DNA from: an uncultured Chlorobiales bacterium
Lineage (GTDB): Bacteria; Bacteroidota; Chlorobiia; Chlorobiales; Thermochlorobacteraceae
Assembly (NCBI GenBank): GCA_937959145.1
Contig: CALGMC010000236.1
Coordinates: forward strand, 1 to 7,963
DNA length: 7,963 nt
Reading direction: 5' to 3'
In this document: positions 1-6,333 of the stretch, one piece after another
How positions within the stretch are numbered: the first letter of the stretch is position 1
How the letters are laid out: each line of letters begins with the position of its first letter
The notes under the pieces: model-generated
What the model was told of the DNA's origin: nothing
Databases searched by the model: none
What the model saw: the letters and a program-made list of their open reading frames with translations, nothing else
Position numbers and translations under genes: made by a program

Positions 1-39
1 GAACACGGATTGAACGGATTGCGCAGATGACACACAGAT

Positions 40-64
40 GGATTCTTCGCTTCGCTCACAACGG
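40..64 (-). repeat. Dispersed-repeat motif, inverted copy 1
   Basis: The reverse complement of this segment matches 174-198 at 19 of 25 positions, compared base by base. The best-kept parts are the central TGA and the GAATCC end. The two copies face each other across about 109 bp. At that divergence and distance, a cruciform or transposon end is less likely than two old copies of a dispersed intergenic repeat. Confidence 0.6.
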
Positions 65-78
65 TCGCGTCGTTGATG

Positions 79-110
79 AATCGTGAAGAATTGCAATCAT
101 GAAGAATTGC
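79..110. repeat. Two-copy 16-bp tandem repeat
   Basis: Two adjacent 16-bp units, AATCGTGAAGAATTGC (79-94) and AATCATGAAGAATTGC (95-110), differ at one position. No reading frame uses them. They look like a local slippage duplication within the repeat mosaic. Confidence 0.75.
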
Positions 111-135
111 CTTATCGTTTCGCCATTTCGTTCTT

Positions 136-169
136 CGTTACTCATTACTCGTTATTCATTACTCATTCG
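136..169. repeat. 14-bp tandem repeat, CGTTACTCATTACT type
   Basis: CGTTACTCATTACT (136-149) is followed directly by CGTTATTCATTACT (150-163), with one mismatch, and then by a partial CATTCG (164-169). It is a low-complexity ATTACTC-type satellite in non-coding DNA. No function is visible. Confidence 0.7.
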
Positions 170-173
170 TTTG

Positions 174-198
174 CCATTCTGAACGCAGTGAGGAATCC
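174..198 (+). repeat. Dispersed-repeat motif, inverted copy 2
   Basis: This is the partner of the copy at 40-64 (19 of 25 positions identical after reverse complementing). It ends 12 bp before the candidate -7 box of the transporter gene, so the repeat lies directly upstream of, and may form part of, that gene's promoter region. Confidence 0.6.
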
Positions 199-210
199 AT
201 AACCTTTCAG

Positions 211-218
211 TATTTTTG
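211..218 (+). promoter_or_regulatory. Candidate -7 box for the MFS transporter
   Basis: TATTTTTG matches the TAnnTTTG -7 element of Bacteroidota/Chlorobiota promoters exactly and ends 19 bp before the transporter's ATG. Transcription would start near 225, giving a leader of about 13 nt. There is no good TTTG -33 box at the usual distance, so the call rests on one element plus its position. Confidence 0.4.
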
Positions 219-237
219 GGAAATTTGAAGTTTCATC

Positions 238-1434
238 ATGCAACGCTCGCCTTTCGTCATTTTATTTTTCACGGTTTTTCTTGACCTCGTCGGATTCGGG
301 ATTGTGCTTCCATTGCTTCCGAACTATGCACGCGAACTTGGGGCGACGCCGCTTGAAATCGGAATCATTGCGGGCAGTTATTCCGTGATGCAATTTTTTT
401 TCTCGCCGATTTGGGGCGGGATTAGCGATAAAATCGGTCGGCGTCCGGTTATCTTGATTAGCATTGCGACGTCGGTCGTCTCGTATTTTCTCTTTTCGCA
501 ATCACACTCGCTTTGGTTTGTCTTTCTCTCGCGGGTGCTGGCAGGCATTGGCTCGGCGAATGTAACCGTTACACAAGCCTACATTACGGACATCACGGAT
601 AGAAAAAGTCGCTCGAAGTCGCTCGGTATTTTGGGTGCGGCGTTTGGACTTGGGTTTGTGCTTGGTCCGCCAATTGGCGGCGCAATTAAAACCAACCTTG
701 GCATTGAAGCCGTCGGCTATGTGGCGGCGGCATTAACCTTTCTTGATTTGATTCTCGCCTATTTCTTCTTGCCCGAATCGCTCAAAGAAAAAAAGCCTCA
801 TGCCGAGTTCCGATTTTTTTCGGTCAAAAGTTTTTCAAAAGCCTTTCAAGAGCCCGCGATTGCGCGCTTACTTGTGGTGAATTTTTGTTTCACGTTTGCC
901 TTTGTGAATATGCAAATTTCCGTGCCGCTCTTGTGGAAAGAGCACTACGCGCAGACGGAGCAAAACATCGGATTTCTCTTCGCGTTTATCGGCATTGTGT
1001 CGGTGATTGTGCAAGGCGGATTGATTGGCAAGTTCACAAAGCGATTCGGCGAGCGCGAAGTTTTGACGGGCGGCTCGGCGGTGATGATGCTTGGAATCGG
1101 GCTTCTGCCGTTTGTGCCTGAACTTTGGCTTTTGTCGTTTGGCTTAATCGTGCTGGCATTTGTCGCGATTGGCAACGGCTTTTGCACACCGACGAACACA
1201 GCACTTGTTTCGCTTTATGCCAACCCTGCTGAACAAGGCGAAACGCTCGGCGTGTTGCAATCTATCGGCTCGCTGGCGCGAATGTTTGGTCCTGTTTCGG
1301 GAAGTTTGCTTTACGGGCTTGATTATCACGCGCCGTATCTCGTCGGCGGAATGGCGTTGTTTCTTTGCCTGCTTTTATCCATGACGCTCTTCAAGTTTGA
1401 ACTGCATCATCACCAAGAAGCCTCTGCATCGTGA
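238..1434 (+). CDS. MFS drug:H+ antiporter-like permease (TetA/DHA1 type)
   Basis: A 398-residue inner-membrane secondary transporter of about 12 hydrophobic segments, the usual size for the 12-TM drug:H+ antiporter group. Family motifs are clear. An acidic residue lies in TM1, in the segment FLDLVGFGIVLPLLP (about 14-28). Motif A is GGISDKIGRRP (60-70) in the TM2-3 loop. A motif B-like LSRVLAGIGSA (97-107) contains Arg99. The antiporter motif C region in TM5 is GAAFGLGFVLGPPIGG (133-148). A charged loop near 185-205 separates the two halves. The C-terminus is a short polar tail with HHH. The ATG at 238 puts the first hydrophobic helix at the N-terminus, as expected. Family membership implies proton-driven export, but the substrate cannot be read from sequence. 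Export of a thiol or cysteine-pathway product is possible given the next gene, but that is only guilt by association. Confidence 0.9.
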   Translation: MQRSPFVILFFTVFLDLVGFGIVLPLLPNYARELGATPLEIGIIAGSYSVMQFFFSPIWGGISDKIGRRPVILISIATSVVSYFLFSQSHSLWFVFLSRVLAGIGSANVTVTQAYITDITDRKSRSKSLGILGAAFGLGFVLGPPIGGAIKTNLGIEAVGYVAAALTFLDLILAYFFLPESLKEKKPHAEFRFFSVKSFSKAFQEPAIARLLVVNFCFTFAFVNMQISVPLLWKEHYAQTEQNIGFLFAFIGIVSVIVQGGLIGKFTKRFGEREVLTGGSAVMMLGIGLLPFVPELWLLSFGLIVLAFVAIGNGFCTPTNTALVSLYANPAEQGETLGVLQSIGSLARMFGPVSGSLLYGLDYHAPYLVGGMALFLCLLLSMTLFKFELHHHQEASAS

Positions 1435-1519
1435 AACTTCTTTTCGGAAAACGTCTGAATCGTGAATTTGCGTTAAGCAACCTGAAATGAATCTCATCAA
1501 CATTTAATCAAAATAAGAA

Positions 1520-3043
1520 ATGGCAACACGCATCATTATTCCGACCGCGCTTCGTCAATACACGGCGGGTCATGAGGTCGTTGAAGTCTCGGCGCGAAAC
1601 GTTGGTGAAGCCTTGACGAAACTCGTCTCTCAATATCCCGACCTCAAAAAAAATCTTTATACCGACGACGGAAAACTCCGTTCTTTCGTCAATGTCTATA
1701 AAGGCGATTCCAACATCAAAGATTTGAAAGGGCTTGAAACTGATGTGCGGCTCGGCGATGAACTCATCATTGTGCCCTCGATTGCAGGCGGCGCAGTTGC
1801 AACCTTCGGCGAAATGCAAATCGAGAGCGACGTTACGCTTTCTAACGAAGAAATTAAGCGATACAGCCGCCACTTGATTCTTCCCGAATTTGGCTTGGAA
1901 GGTCAAAAGAAAATGAAGAACGCCAGCGTCTTGATGATTGGCGCGGGCGGACTTGGCTCACCCTTTGCGATGTATCTTGCGGCGGCGGGCATCGGCAAAC
2001 TCGGCATCGTTGATTTCGATGTCGTTGATTACTCCAATCTTCAACGCCAAATTTTGCACCGCACCGATTCCGTTGGAAAACCCAAAGCCGAATCCGCAAA
2101 AGCCACCATCAACGCCCTCAATCCGTTCGTTGAAGTCGTTACTTACGACACGCCGCTCACCTCACAAAATGCGTTAGAGATTTTGAAAGATTACGATGTG
2201 ATTGTCGACGGCACGGATAATTTTCCAACGCGATACCTGGTCAATGACGCCTGCGTCTTGCTTGGCAAACCGAATGTCTATGGAAGCATCTTCCGATTTG
2301 AGGGACAGGTTTCTGTCTTCTGGGCAAATAGCCATGAAGCAACGAACGGCAGACTTCCCGAAGGCGCGTGCTACCGTTGCCTTTATCCCGAACCGCCGCC
2401 GCCGGGACTTGTGCCAAGTTGCGCCGAAGGTGGGGTGCTCGGTGTGCTTCCGGGCGTTGTCGGCACGATGCAAGCCATTGAAACCATCAAACTCATCACG
2501 GGCATTGGCGAGCCGATGATTAACCGCCTGCTTCTCTTCGACGCACTCAAAATGAAATTCCGCGAACTGAAATTGAAAAAGAATCCCGACTGCGTTGTCT
2601 GCTCCGACCACGCCACGATTAAGGAACTCATCGACTACGAAGCCTTCTGCGGCATGCCCGCTAACGACCATAGCCAAAATGCCGAACTTCAATCTCAAAC
2701 ACAGGGGGCAAAGAGCAATCCAAACGAAATTACTGTTCAAGAATTGAAAGCGCGTTTAGATGCAGGCGAAAAACTCTTCATTCTCGATGTGCGCAATCCA
2801 AACGAATGGGAAATCGTCCGCCTCAACGGCACAGTGCTCATTCCGCTTCCCGAACTTCCGAATCGCCTTTCAGAACTCAAAGGCAAAGAGAACACTGAGA
2901 TTCTCGTGCATTGCAAAATGGGCGGACGCTCCGCACAAGCCTGCGAAATTCTTCGCCAAAATGGATTCAAGAACGTGAAAAATGTTGTTGGAGGCATTAC
3001 GGCGTGGGCAACACAAATCGACCCCTCAATGCCGACTTACTAA
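1520..3043 (+). CDS. Sulfur-carrier UBL / MoeB-MoeZ E1 / rhodanese fusion
   Basis: A 507-residue cytosolic fusion. Residues 1-91 form a CysO/MoaD/ThiS-type ubiquitin-like carrier; the start (IIIPTALRQYTAG) and end (IIVPSIAGG) resemble M. tuberculosis CysO, which terminates at that Gly-Gly. Here the Gly-Gly is residues 90-91 and the chain continues through a linker (92-108). The E1 domain (about 109-355) has RYSRHLILPEFG, the ATP loop GAGGLGS (141-147), zinc pairs C284/C287 and C358/C361, and the probable thioester cysteine C301 in PSCAEGGVLGVLPG. The rhodanese (about 402-507) has active-site C465 in HCKMGGRS. By family, the E1 adenylates the carrier C-terminus and the rhodanese persulfide supplies sulfur to make a thiocarboxylate. 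An E1 normally needs a free Gly-Gly, so the fusion probably has to be cleaved after residue 91. The JAMM genes nearby are candidates. Roles in molybdopterin, thiazole or tRNA thiolation are alternatives. No strong promoter precedes it. Confidence 0.92.
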   Translation: MATRIIIPTALRQYTAGHEVVEVSARNVGEALTKLVSQYPDLKKNLYTDDGKLRSFVNVYKGDSNIKDLKGLETDVRLGDELIIVPSIAGGAVATFGEMQIESDVTLSNEEIKRYSRHLILPEFGLEGQKKMKNASVLMIGAGGLGSPFAMYLAAAGIGKLGIVDFDVVDYSNLQRQILHRTDSVGKPKAESAKATINALNPFVEVVTYDTPLTSQNALEILKDYDVIVDGTDNFPTRYLVNDACVLLGKPNVYGSIFRFEGQVSVFWANSHEATNGRLPEGACYRCLYPEPPPPGLVPSCAEGGVLGVLPGVVGTMQAIETIKLITGIGEPMINRLLLFDALKMKFRELKLKKNPDCVVCSDHATIKELIDYEAFCGMPANDHSQNAELQSQTQGAKSNPNEITVQELKARLDAGEKLFILDVRNPNEWEIVRLNGTVLIPLPELPNRLSELKGKENTEILVHCKMGGRSAQACEILRQNGFKNVKNVVGGITAWATQIDPSMPTY

Positions 3044-3050
3044 ACACGAC

Positions 3051-3074
3051 AGAACAAACTCCCCCTTTTGTTCT
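3051..3074. terminator. Candidate bidirectional hairpin between convergent genes
   Basis: AGAACAAA (3051-3058) pairs perfectly with TTTGTTCT (3067-3074) around an 8-base C-rich loop. It sits in the 34-bp gap between two converging genes, where a shared terminator is expected. The stem is A/T-rich and no clean U-tract follows on either strand, so intrinsic termination would be weak. Confidence 0.4.
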
Positions 3075-3077
3075 TCC

Positions 3078-3698
3078 TTACACGCCTCTCACAAGAAGCC
3101 AAATCAATGCAAGCAGAAGCAGTGCGATAAGCATAAATAACACTCGCGTTTTTTTCTCCGTGCTTTTAAGATGCCGCTTTAAGGTGAGAGCAAATTTTTC
3201 TTGTTCCGATTTCAATTTTTCTTTGAGTTCGTCGCGCTCGCGTTTGAGGGCGTCGATTTCGTTTTGGAGCAACACGCGCTGTTGGTCTAATTGCGCCTGT
3301 AACTCTGCGTGAGTTCTTCTTGTTTGATTGGTTAGTTCAATGGTTGGAAAATTTGGCGGGGTAATTTTTTCGCCATTTGCGGCTTTTTCAATGGCGGGAA
3401 GAAATTCGGTGTTGAAGATTTTGACGAGTTGTGCAACATCGACGCCGCGATAGGTTGGGTGATAGCCTGCAAGTTTCGTTGTGCATTTTTCTAATTGGCT
3501 TCGTGCGCCTTTCCATCGTCCGTTGGTGAAGTGATAAAGTCCAACGGCGGCGTGAATCATGCCTTGCAGGAAGAGTTTATCAGCACCTGTAGTTTCTTGC
3601 CAGATGTGTTCCCAAGTGTCGTGGCACTCAAAAAATTCTCGGCGGTTAAATTCTTCAACGCCGCGCAGGAAGTCGCTGTAATGTTCATCGATGCTCAT
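3078..3698 (-). CDS. DUF309 protein with coiled coil and C-terminal membrane anchor
   Basis: A 206-residue protein in three parts. Residues 1-110 match the DUF309 helical family: GVEEFNRREFFECHDTWEHIW (13-33, with the typical FFECH..WE..W core), LQGMIHAAVGLYHF (44-57) and a GA-L pattern near 64-69. Residues about 126-178 are highly charged, with heptad-like spacing (ELQAQLDQQRVLLQNEIDAL, then KRERDELKEKLKSEQEKF), and should form a coiled coil. Residues 186-203 are one hydrophobic helix (LFMLIALLLLALIWLLV) ending in RGV, so the protein is probably tail-anchored with the DUF309 domain in the cytosol. Most DUF309 proteins I know of are shorter and soluble. The biochemical function of DUF309 is unknown. 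The gene starts 6 bp after psd stops, so the two are probably cotranscribed, consistent with a role at the membrane. Confidence 0.85.
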   Translation of the reverse strand: MSIDEHYSDFLRGVEEFNRREFFECHDTWEHIWQETTGADKLFLQGMIHAAVGLYHFTNGRWKGARSQLEKCTTKLAGYHPTYRGVDVAQLVKIFNTEFLPAIEKAANGEKITPPNFPTIELTNQTRRTHAELQAQLDQQRVLLQNEIDALKRERDELKEKLKSEQEKFALTLKRHLKSTEKKTRVLFMLIALLLLALIWLLVRGV

Positions 3699-3704
3699 TG
3701 GTAG

Positions 3705-4367
3705 TCAAGGGTAAGTTGCAATGATGGTTTCGCCAGCGGTTGCCGTATCTCCGACTTTGACGTTCAGTTCCACATTTGTGGGCAGAAAGATATCGACGCG
3801 ACTTCCGAACTTAATCATTCCGAATCGCTCACCGATTTTAACTTCATCACCTTCTTTGAGGTCGCAAATGATGCGCCGCGCCACGAAGCCTGAAATTTGC
3901 TTGAAGAAAACTTTGATGCGCCCGTTCTCGATTCCGATTTCAGTGCGCTCATTGCGCTCGCCTGCGTTGTGGTCGAAGGCGGCGACGTACTGCCCTTCGA
4001 TGTATTTGACGTGCGTTACCTTTCCTGAAATCGGGTTACGATTGACATGCACATTGATTGGCGACATAAACACGCTCACCATTTTCGCTTTGCCGTTGAA
4101 AAATGCATGGTCTGCTTCTTTGACCAGAACGACTTTCCCATCGGCGGGAGAAACTATAATGTTCGGTTGGTTTGGCGGCGTGCGTTCAGGGTCGCGAAAG
4201 AACTGCACGGTAAAGATGAGTAGCGCGACTGCCAACGCCGTCAGAAGCAATCGGACAACGCCGGGCAAATCGGGAATATACGCCACCGCTAAAATCGCAA
4301 TGCACAGCACAACCATTTTGGCAATCGTGCTGTAGCCGTAAGGCGTGAGTTTTGGCAGGTTTTTCAT
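3705..4367 (-). CDS. psd: Phosphatidylserine decarboxylase, short PSD-A type
   Basis: A pyruvoyl enzyme that converts phosphatidylserine to phosphatidylethanolamine at the inner membrane. The 220-residue length fits the short form (about 200-220 residues) rather than the longer E. coli form. Two hydrophobic segments (about 16-31 and 37-55) anchor the N-terminus. Conserved blocks follow: FFRDPER (56-62), SPADGKVV (73-80) with Asp75, and SPINVHVNR (102-110) with His107. The self-cleavage site is FGSR (187-190), where Ser189 would become the pyruvoyl group. GSR rather than the GST of the E. coli enzyme is typical of the short subfamily. A separate TAnnTTTG promoter candidate lies just upstream, so psd and the DUF309 gene may be transcribed independently of the sulfur genes. 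A phosphatidylserine synthase gene, often adjacent in other genomes, is not in this window. Confidence 0.94.
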   Translation of the reverse strand: MKNLPKLTPYGYSTIAKMVVLCIAILAVAYIPDLPGVVRLLLTALAVALLIFTVQFFRDPERTPPNQPNIIVSPADGKVVLVKEADHAFFNGKAKMVSVFMSPINVHVNRNPISGKVTHVKYIEGQYVAAFDHNAGERNERTEIGIENGRIKVFFKQISGFVARRIICDLKEGDEVKIGERFGMIKFGSRVDIFLPTNVELNVKVGDTATAGETIIATYP

Positions 4368-4392
4368 GTGTCAGGTGAAAGATTGAAAAGCG

Positions 4393-4425
4393 CAAAGATA
4401 GTCGCTCCGCGTGGATACATTCAAA
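4393..4425 (-). promoter_or_regulatory. Candidate promoter for psd and the DUF309 gene
   Basis: On the minus strand TTTG (4422-4425) is followed after 21 bp by TATCTTTG (4393-4400), an exact TAnnTTTG box. Transcription would begin near 4386, about 19 nt before the psd ATG. Spacing is slightly longer than the roughly 19 bp described for Bacteroides promoters. The elements lie in the 61-bp gap after the upstream JAMM gene. Confidence 0.55.
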
Positions 4426-4428
4426 CTT

Positions 4429-5250
4429 TCAAGCCGATTGAGAGATGTATGTGGTGTCGCCAATTTCGATATGCAGTTCAGTGAAGGAAGCGCGGTCGTC
4501 GTTGAGTTTCCAGCATCGGATTTGGCGAATGGTTTTGTCTTCGCCGACCGAGATAATCGGATACCACCAGTTTGTGAAGGGAAAATTCGCGCGGTCAAAT
4601 TCAGAGGGAATTGCGTCAGCGTTGGGGTGCGAGTGATAAAATCCCCAAACGCCAAACCCTTCTTTGAGAGCTTGTCGCTCGACTTTCGCATATTCAAGCG
4701 GGTCAATTTCAATGCGGTTGTGCCGCGATTCAAGTTTGATATTGGTTACAGGAACTACTTTTCGCACTTCAAAGTCGCCATCAATCACCATTCCAACGAG
4801 CAAGCCGCCACATTCTTCGGGATACGCGCCTTGCGCTTGCGTGTTCATCACAAGCAGGTGGCTTTTGCTGATTTTCAGGTCGCCGGGCAAGTCGCGCTCT
4901 TTATCTATCATCACAATCATTGCTGTTCCTAATCGCGCCAGTTCGGTATCCATCAACATGCCGCCTATGAGCGAAACGTGTTGCGGAACGAGATAGACGT
5001 CCGCCCAAACTGAATAGCCCATCATCACGCGGCTAATTTTCGTGCGCTCGTCCATGAGCAACACTAAACGGTTTCCATAGACGCCATTGATGAGAATTGG
5101 CGAGGCGATTCGAGCAACAAGCGCGCTCTCGATTGAGCCAATCAATCGCTTTTGAACTTCAATCGGTTTGATGATTGAAGCGTCAATATCTGAGTAACCG
5201 CTTGGGAAGCGGAACGAGCGCGGGTTTGAAATTTTGATATTGATAATCAT
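4429..5250 (-). CDS. JAMM (M67) metallopeptidase with novel N-terminal domain
   Basis: A 273-residue protein in two parts. Residues about 126-273 form a JAB1/MPN+ peptidase: the catalytic Glu lies in YPEECGGLLVG (143-153, most likely Glu146), and GFYHSHPNADAIPSEFD (203-219) fits HxH-x7-S-x2-D exactly with His206, His208, Ser216 and Asp219. It should therefore bind zinc and be active. JAMM enzymes cleave peptide or isopeptide bonds after the Gly-Gly of ubiquitin-like proteins. The HSHP form differs from the HSHT of the other JAMM protein in this cluster, so the two are not recent duplicates. Residues 1-125 are rich in predicted beta strands (ASPILINGVYGNRLVLL, ADVYLVPQHVSLIGG), and I recognise no family. 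Bacterial JAMM peptidases usually have about 140 residues, so this is an added domain, perhaps for substrate choice. The gene begins 13 bp after cysM ends, with AGAAAG as a possible ribosome site. Confidence 0.88.
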   Translation of the reverse strand: MIINIKISNPRSFRFPSGYSDIDASIIKPIEVQKRLIGSIESALVARIASPILINGVYGNRLVLLMDERTKISRVMMGYSVWADVYLVPQHVSLIGGMLMDTELARLGTAMIVMIDKERDLPGDLKISKSHLLVMNTQAQGAYPEECGGLLVGMVIDGDFEVRKVVPVTNIKLESRHNRIEIDPLEYAKVERQALKEGFGVWGFYHSHPNADAIPSEFDRANFPFTNWWYPIISVGEDKTIRQIRCWKLNDDRASFTELHIEIGDTTYISQSA

Positions 5251-5263
5251 CGGCTTTCTATGT

Positions 5264-6214
5264 TCAAGCGTTCCAAAAATGCTCTGAAAGATACTTCATA
5301 CCGCCGTCACAAAGTATGCAGACAATCACACCTTGTGCATTTTGTTCAGTAAGTCCTTTGGCAACTTTGAGTGCAGCATAAACATTTGCAGATGCCGAAA
5401 TGCCCAAGAGCAAGCCTTCTACTTTTGGCAGTTTGACGGTGTAATCAAATGCGGTTTCGGTTGAAACTTCAATAAATCCGTCTGGAATGTGCGGGTCGTA
5501 AATGCGCGGCACCATTGCCGATTCCAAGTGCTTAATGCCCTCAATGCCGTGAATGGCAACATCAGGCTGAACAGCAATGCACTGAATTTTTTCGTTGTAG
5601 GATTTCAATCGGCGTGAAGTGCCGATGAAACTGCCGCTTGTGCCAATGGCAGCAATAAAGTGCGTGATGCGTCCGTCGGTTTGTTCCCAAAGTTCAACGC
5701 CTGTCGTGTTGAAATGCGCTTGCCAGTTGGCGTCGTTACTGTATTGGTCGGCGTAAAAATAAATGTCAGGATTTTGCGCATAAAGTTCGCGCGCTTTGCG
5801 AATTGCGCCATCGCTCGATTCCGACGCAGGCGTGAAAATGAGTTCCGCGCCGTAGGCTTTGAGGATATTTTTGCGCTCTTGGCTCGCCGATTCAGGCAAG
5901 CAGAGACGGCAACGGTATCCTTTAATCGCGCAAATCATTGCGTAAGCAATGCCTGTGTTTCCGCTTGTGGCGTCGAGCAGAATTTTGTCTTTGGTCAATA
6001 AACCTTTTGCTTCGGCGGTTTCAATAATGTTGAGCGCGGGACGGTCTTTGACGCTTCCGCCCGGATTCATGAACTCGCACTTGCCGTAAATTTCCACTTG
6101 GTCGCTAATGCCCCACTGGTCGGCGATTTTTTTCAGTCGAATCAGCGGCGTGTTTCCAATCAGCGAAAGCGTTTGTTTATCTATGATTGATGTTGGAGCA
6201 ATCGTGTCGGACAT
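5264..6214 (-). CDS. cysM: Cysteine synthase, PLP fold type II (CysM-like)
   Basis: A 316-residue cytosolic enzyme that makes cysteine by beta-replacement on an activated serine. Motifs: IGNTPLIRL (19-27), the PLP lysine Lys56 in GGSVKDRPA, the substrate loop TSGNTG (83-88), the PLP-phosphate loop GTSGS (191-195) and the C-terminal CDGGMKYLS (302-310). Classic O-acetylserine sulfhydrylases have Ser where Gly304 stands, the contact to the PLP ring nitrogen; as I recall, M. tuberculosis CysM has Ala there. Lys228, in GIKHLESAMVP, aligns by eye with Arg220, the phosphoserine-binding residue of that enzyme. This favours a CysM-like enzyme using O-phosphoserine and a protein thiocarboxylate, but O-acetylserine with sulfide is not excluded. 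The two JAMM genes on either side and the sulfur-carrier fusion across the convergent junction support the thiocarboxylate route. No canonical promoter is seen in the 119 bp upstream. Confidence 0.92.
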   Translation of the reverse strand: MSDTIAPTSIIDKQTLSLIGNTPLIRLKKIADQWGISDQVEIYGKCEFMNPGGSVKDRPALNIIETAEAKGLLTKDKILLDATSGNTGIAYAMICAIKGYRCRLCLPESASQERKNILKAYGAELIFTPASESSDGAIRKARELYAQNPDIYFYADQYSNDANWQAHFNTTGVELWEQTDGRITHFIAAIGTSGSFIGTSRRLKSYNEKIQCIAVQPDVAIHGIEGIKHLESAMVPRIYDPHIPDGFIEVSTETAFDYTVKLPKVEGLLLGISASANVYAALKVAKGLTEQNAQGVIVCILCDGGMKYLSEHFWNA

Positions 6215-6333
6215 AAATGTTCAGTGTTAAATGTTTTTGTGTTTTCTTTCGGCTTCTTCTTTTCGCTTCTGCGTTCAGCCGTTATTGATTTTGTTCGAAC
6301 CGTTTCGCTCGTAAAAAAATTCACCACGCTTTT
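6215..6333 (-). other. Gap upstream of cysM, purine-rich on the coding strand
   Basis: This 119-bp spacer is the longest gap in the minus-strand gene run. Read toward cysM it is purine-rich (GAAGCGAAAAGAAGAAGCCG near 6249-6268) and contains only a 4-bp stem, CGAA/TTCG, near 6297-6308. I find no TAnnTTTG box, terminator or riboswitch-like fold. cysM is probably reached by readthrough from the galE side, or by a promoter I cannot recognise. Confidence 0.4.

Larger units (their letters stand above)
1..209. repeat. Gene-free mosaic of short degenerate repeats
   Basis: I see no credible coding region here. The stretch is a patchwork of small repeats. CGGATTG occurs at 6-12 and 15-21. Bases 40-64 and 174-198 are inverted copies of one motif, a 16-bp tandem pair lies at 79-110, and a 14-bp tandem pair at 136-163. 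The inverted motif (CATTCTGAACGCAGTGAGGAATCC in one copy, reading across 175-198) resembles the dispersed intergenic 'CATTCTGAGCGAAGCGAAGAATC' family that I recall from many environmental bacterial genomes. Family membership comes from memory and cannot be tested here. Confidence 0.6.

Noticed and set aside
40..198. Insertion-sequence or miniature transposon with terminal inverted repeats
   Set aside because: The inverted copies are only 19 of 25 identical, no target-site duplication is visible, and the motif resembles a dispersed intergenic repeat instead.
1435..1519. Possible separate promoter (TGAATTTG at 1463-1470) for the carrier-E1-rhodanese fusion
   Set aside because: The box departs from TAnnTTTG at a key position and lacks a -33 element. 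Readthrough from the transporter gene is equally likely.
2174..2740. 188-codon open frame on the minus strand inside the fusion gene
   Set aside because: It is a shadow of the well-supported plus-strand gene, and its translation has no recognisable domain or motif.
1814..3043. Internal start at Met99 producing a free E1-rhodanese protein
   Set aside because: It would give a MoeZ-sized protein, but there is no convincing ribosome site and it would not release the carrier's Gly-Gly from the full-length chain.
3721..4335. 204-codon plus-strand open frame opposite psd
   Set aside because: The minus strand carries clear phosphatidylserine decarboxylase motifs; the plus-strand translation is low-complexity shadow sequence.
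6297..6308. CGAA/TTCG stem after the Mec-like gene as a terminator
   Set aside because: It has only four base pairs and no U-tract on the transcribed strand.
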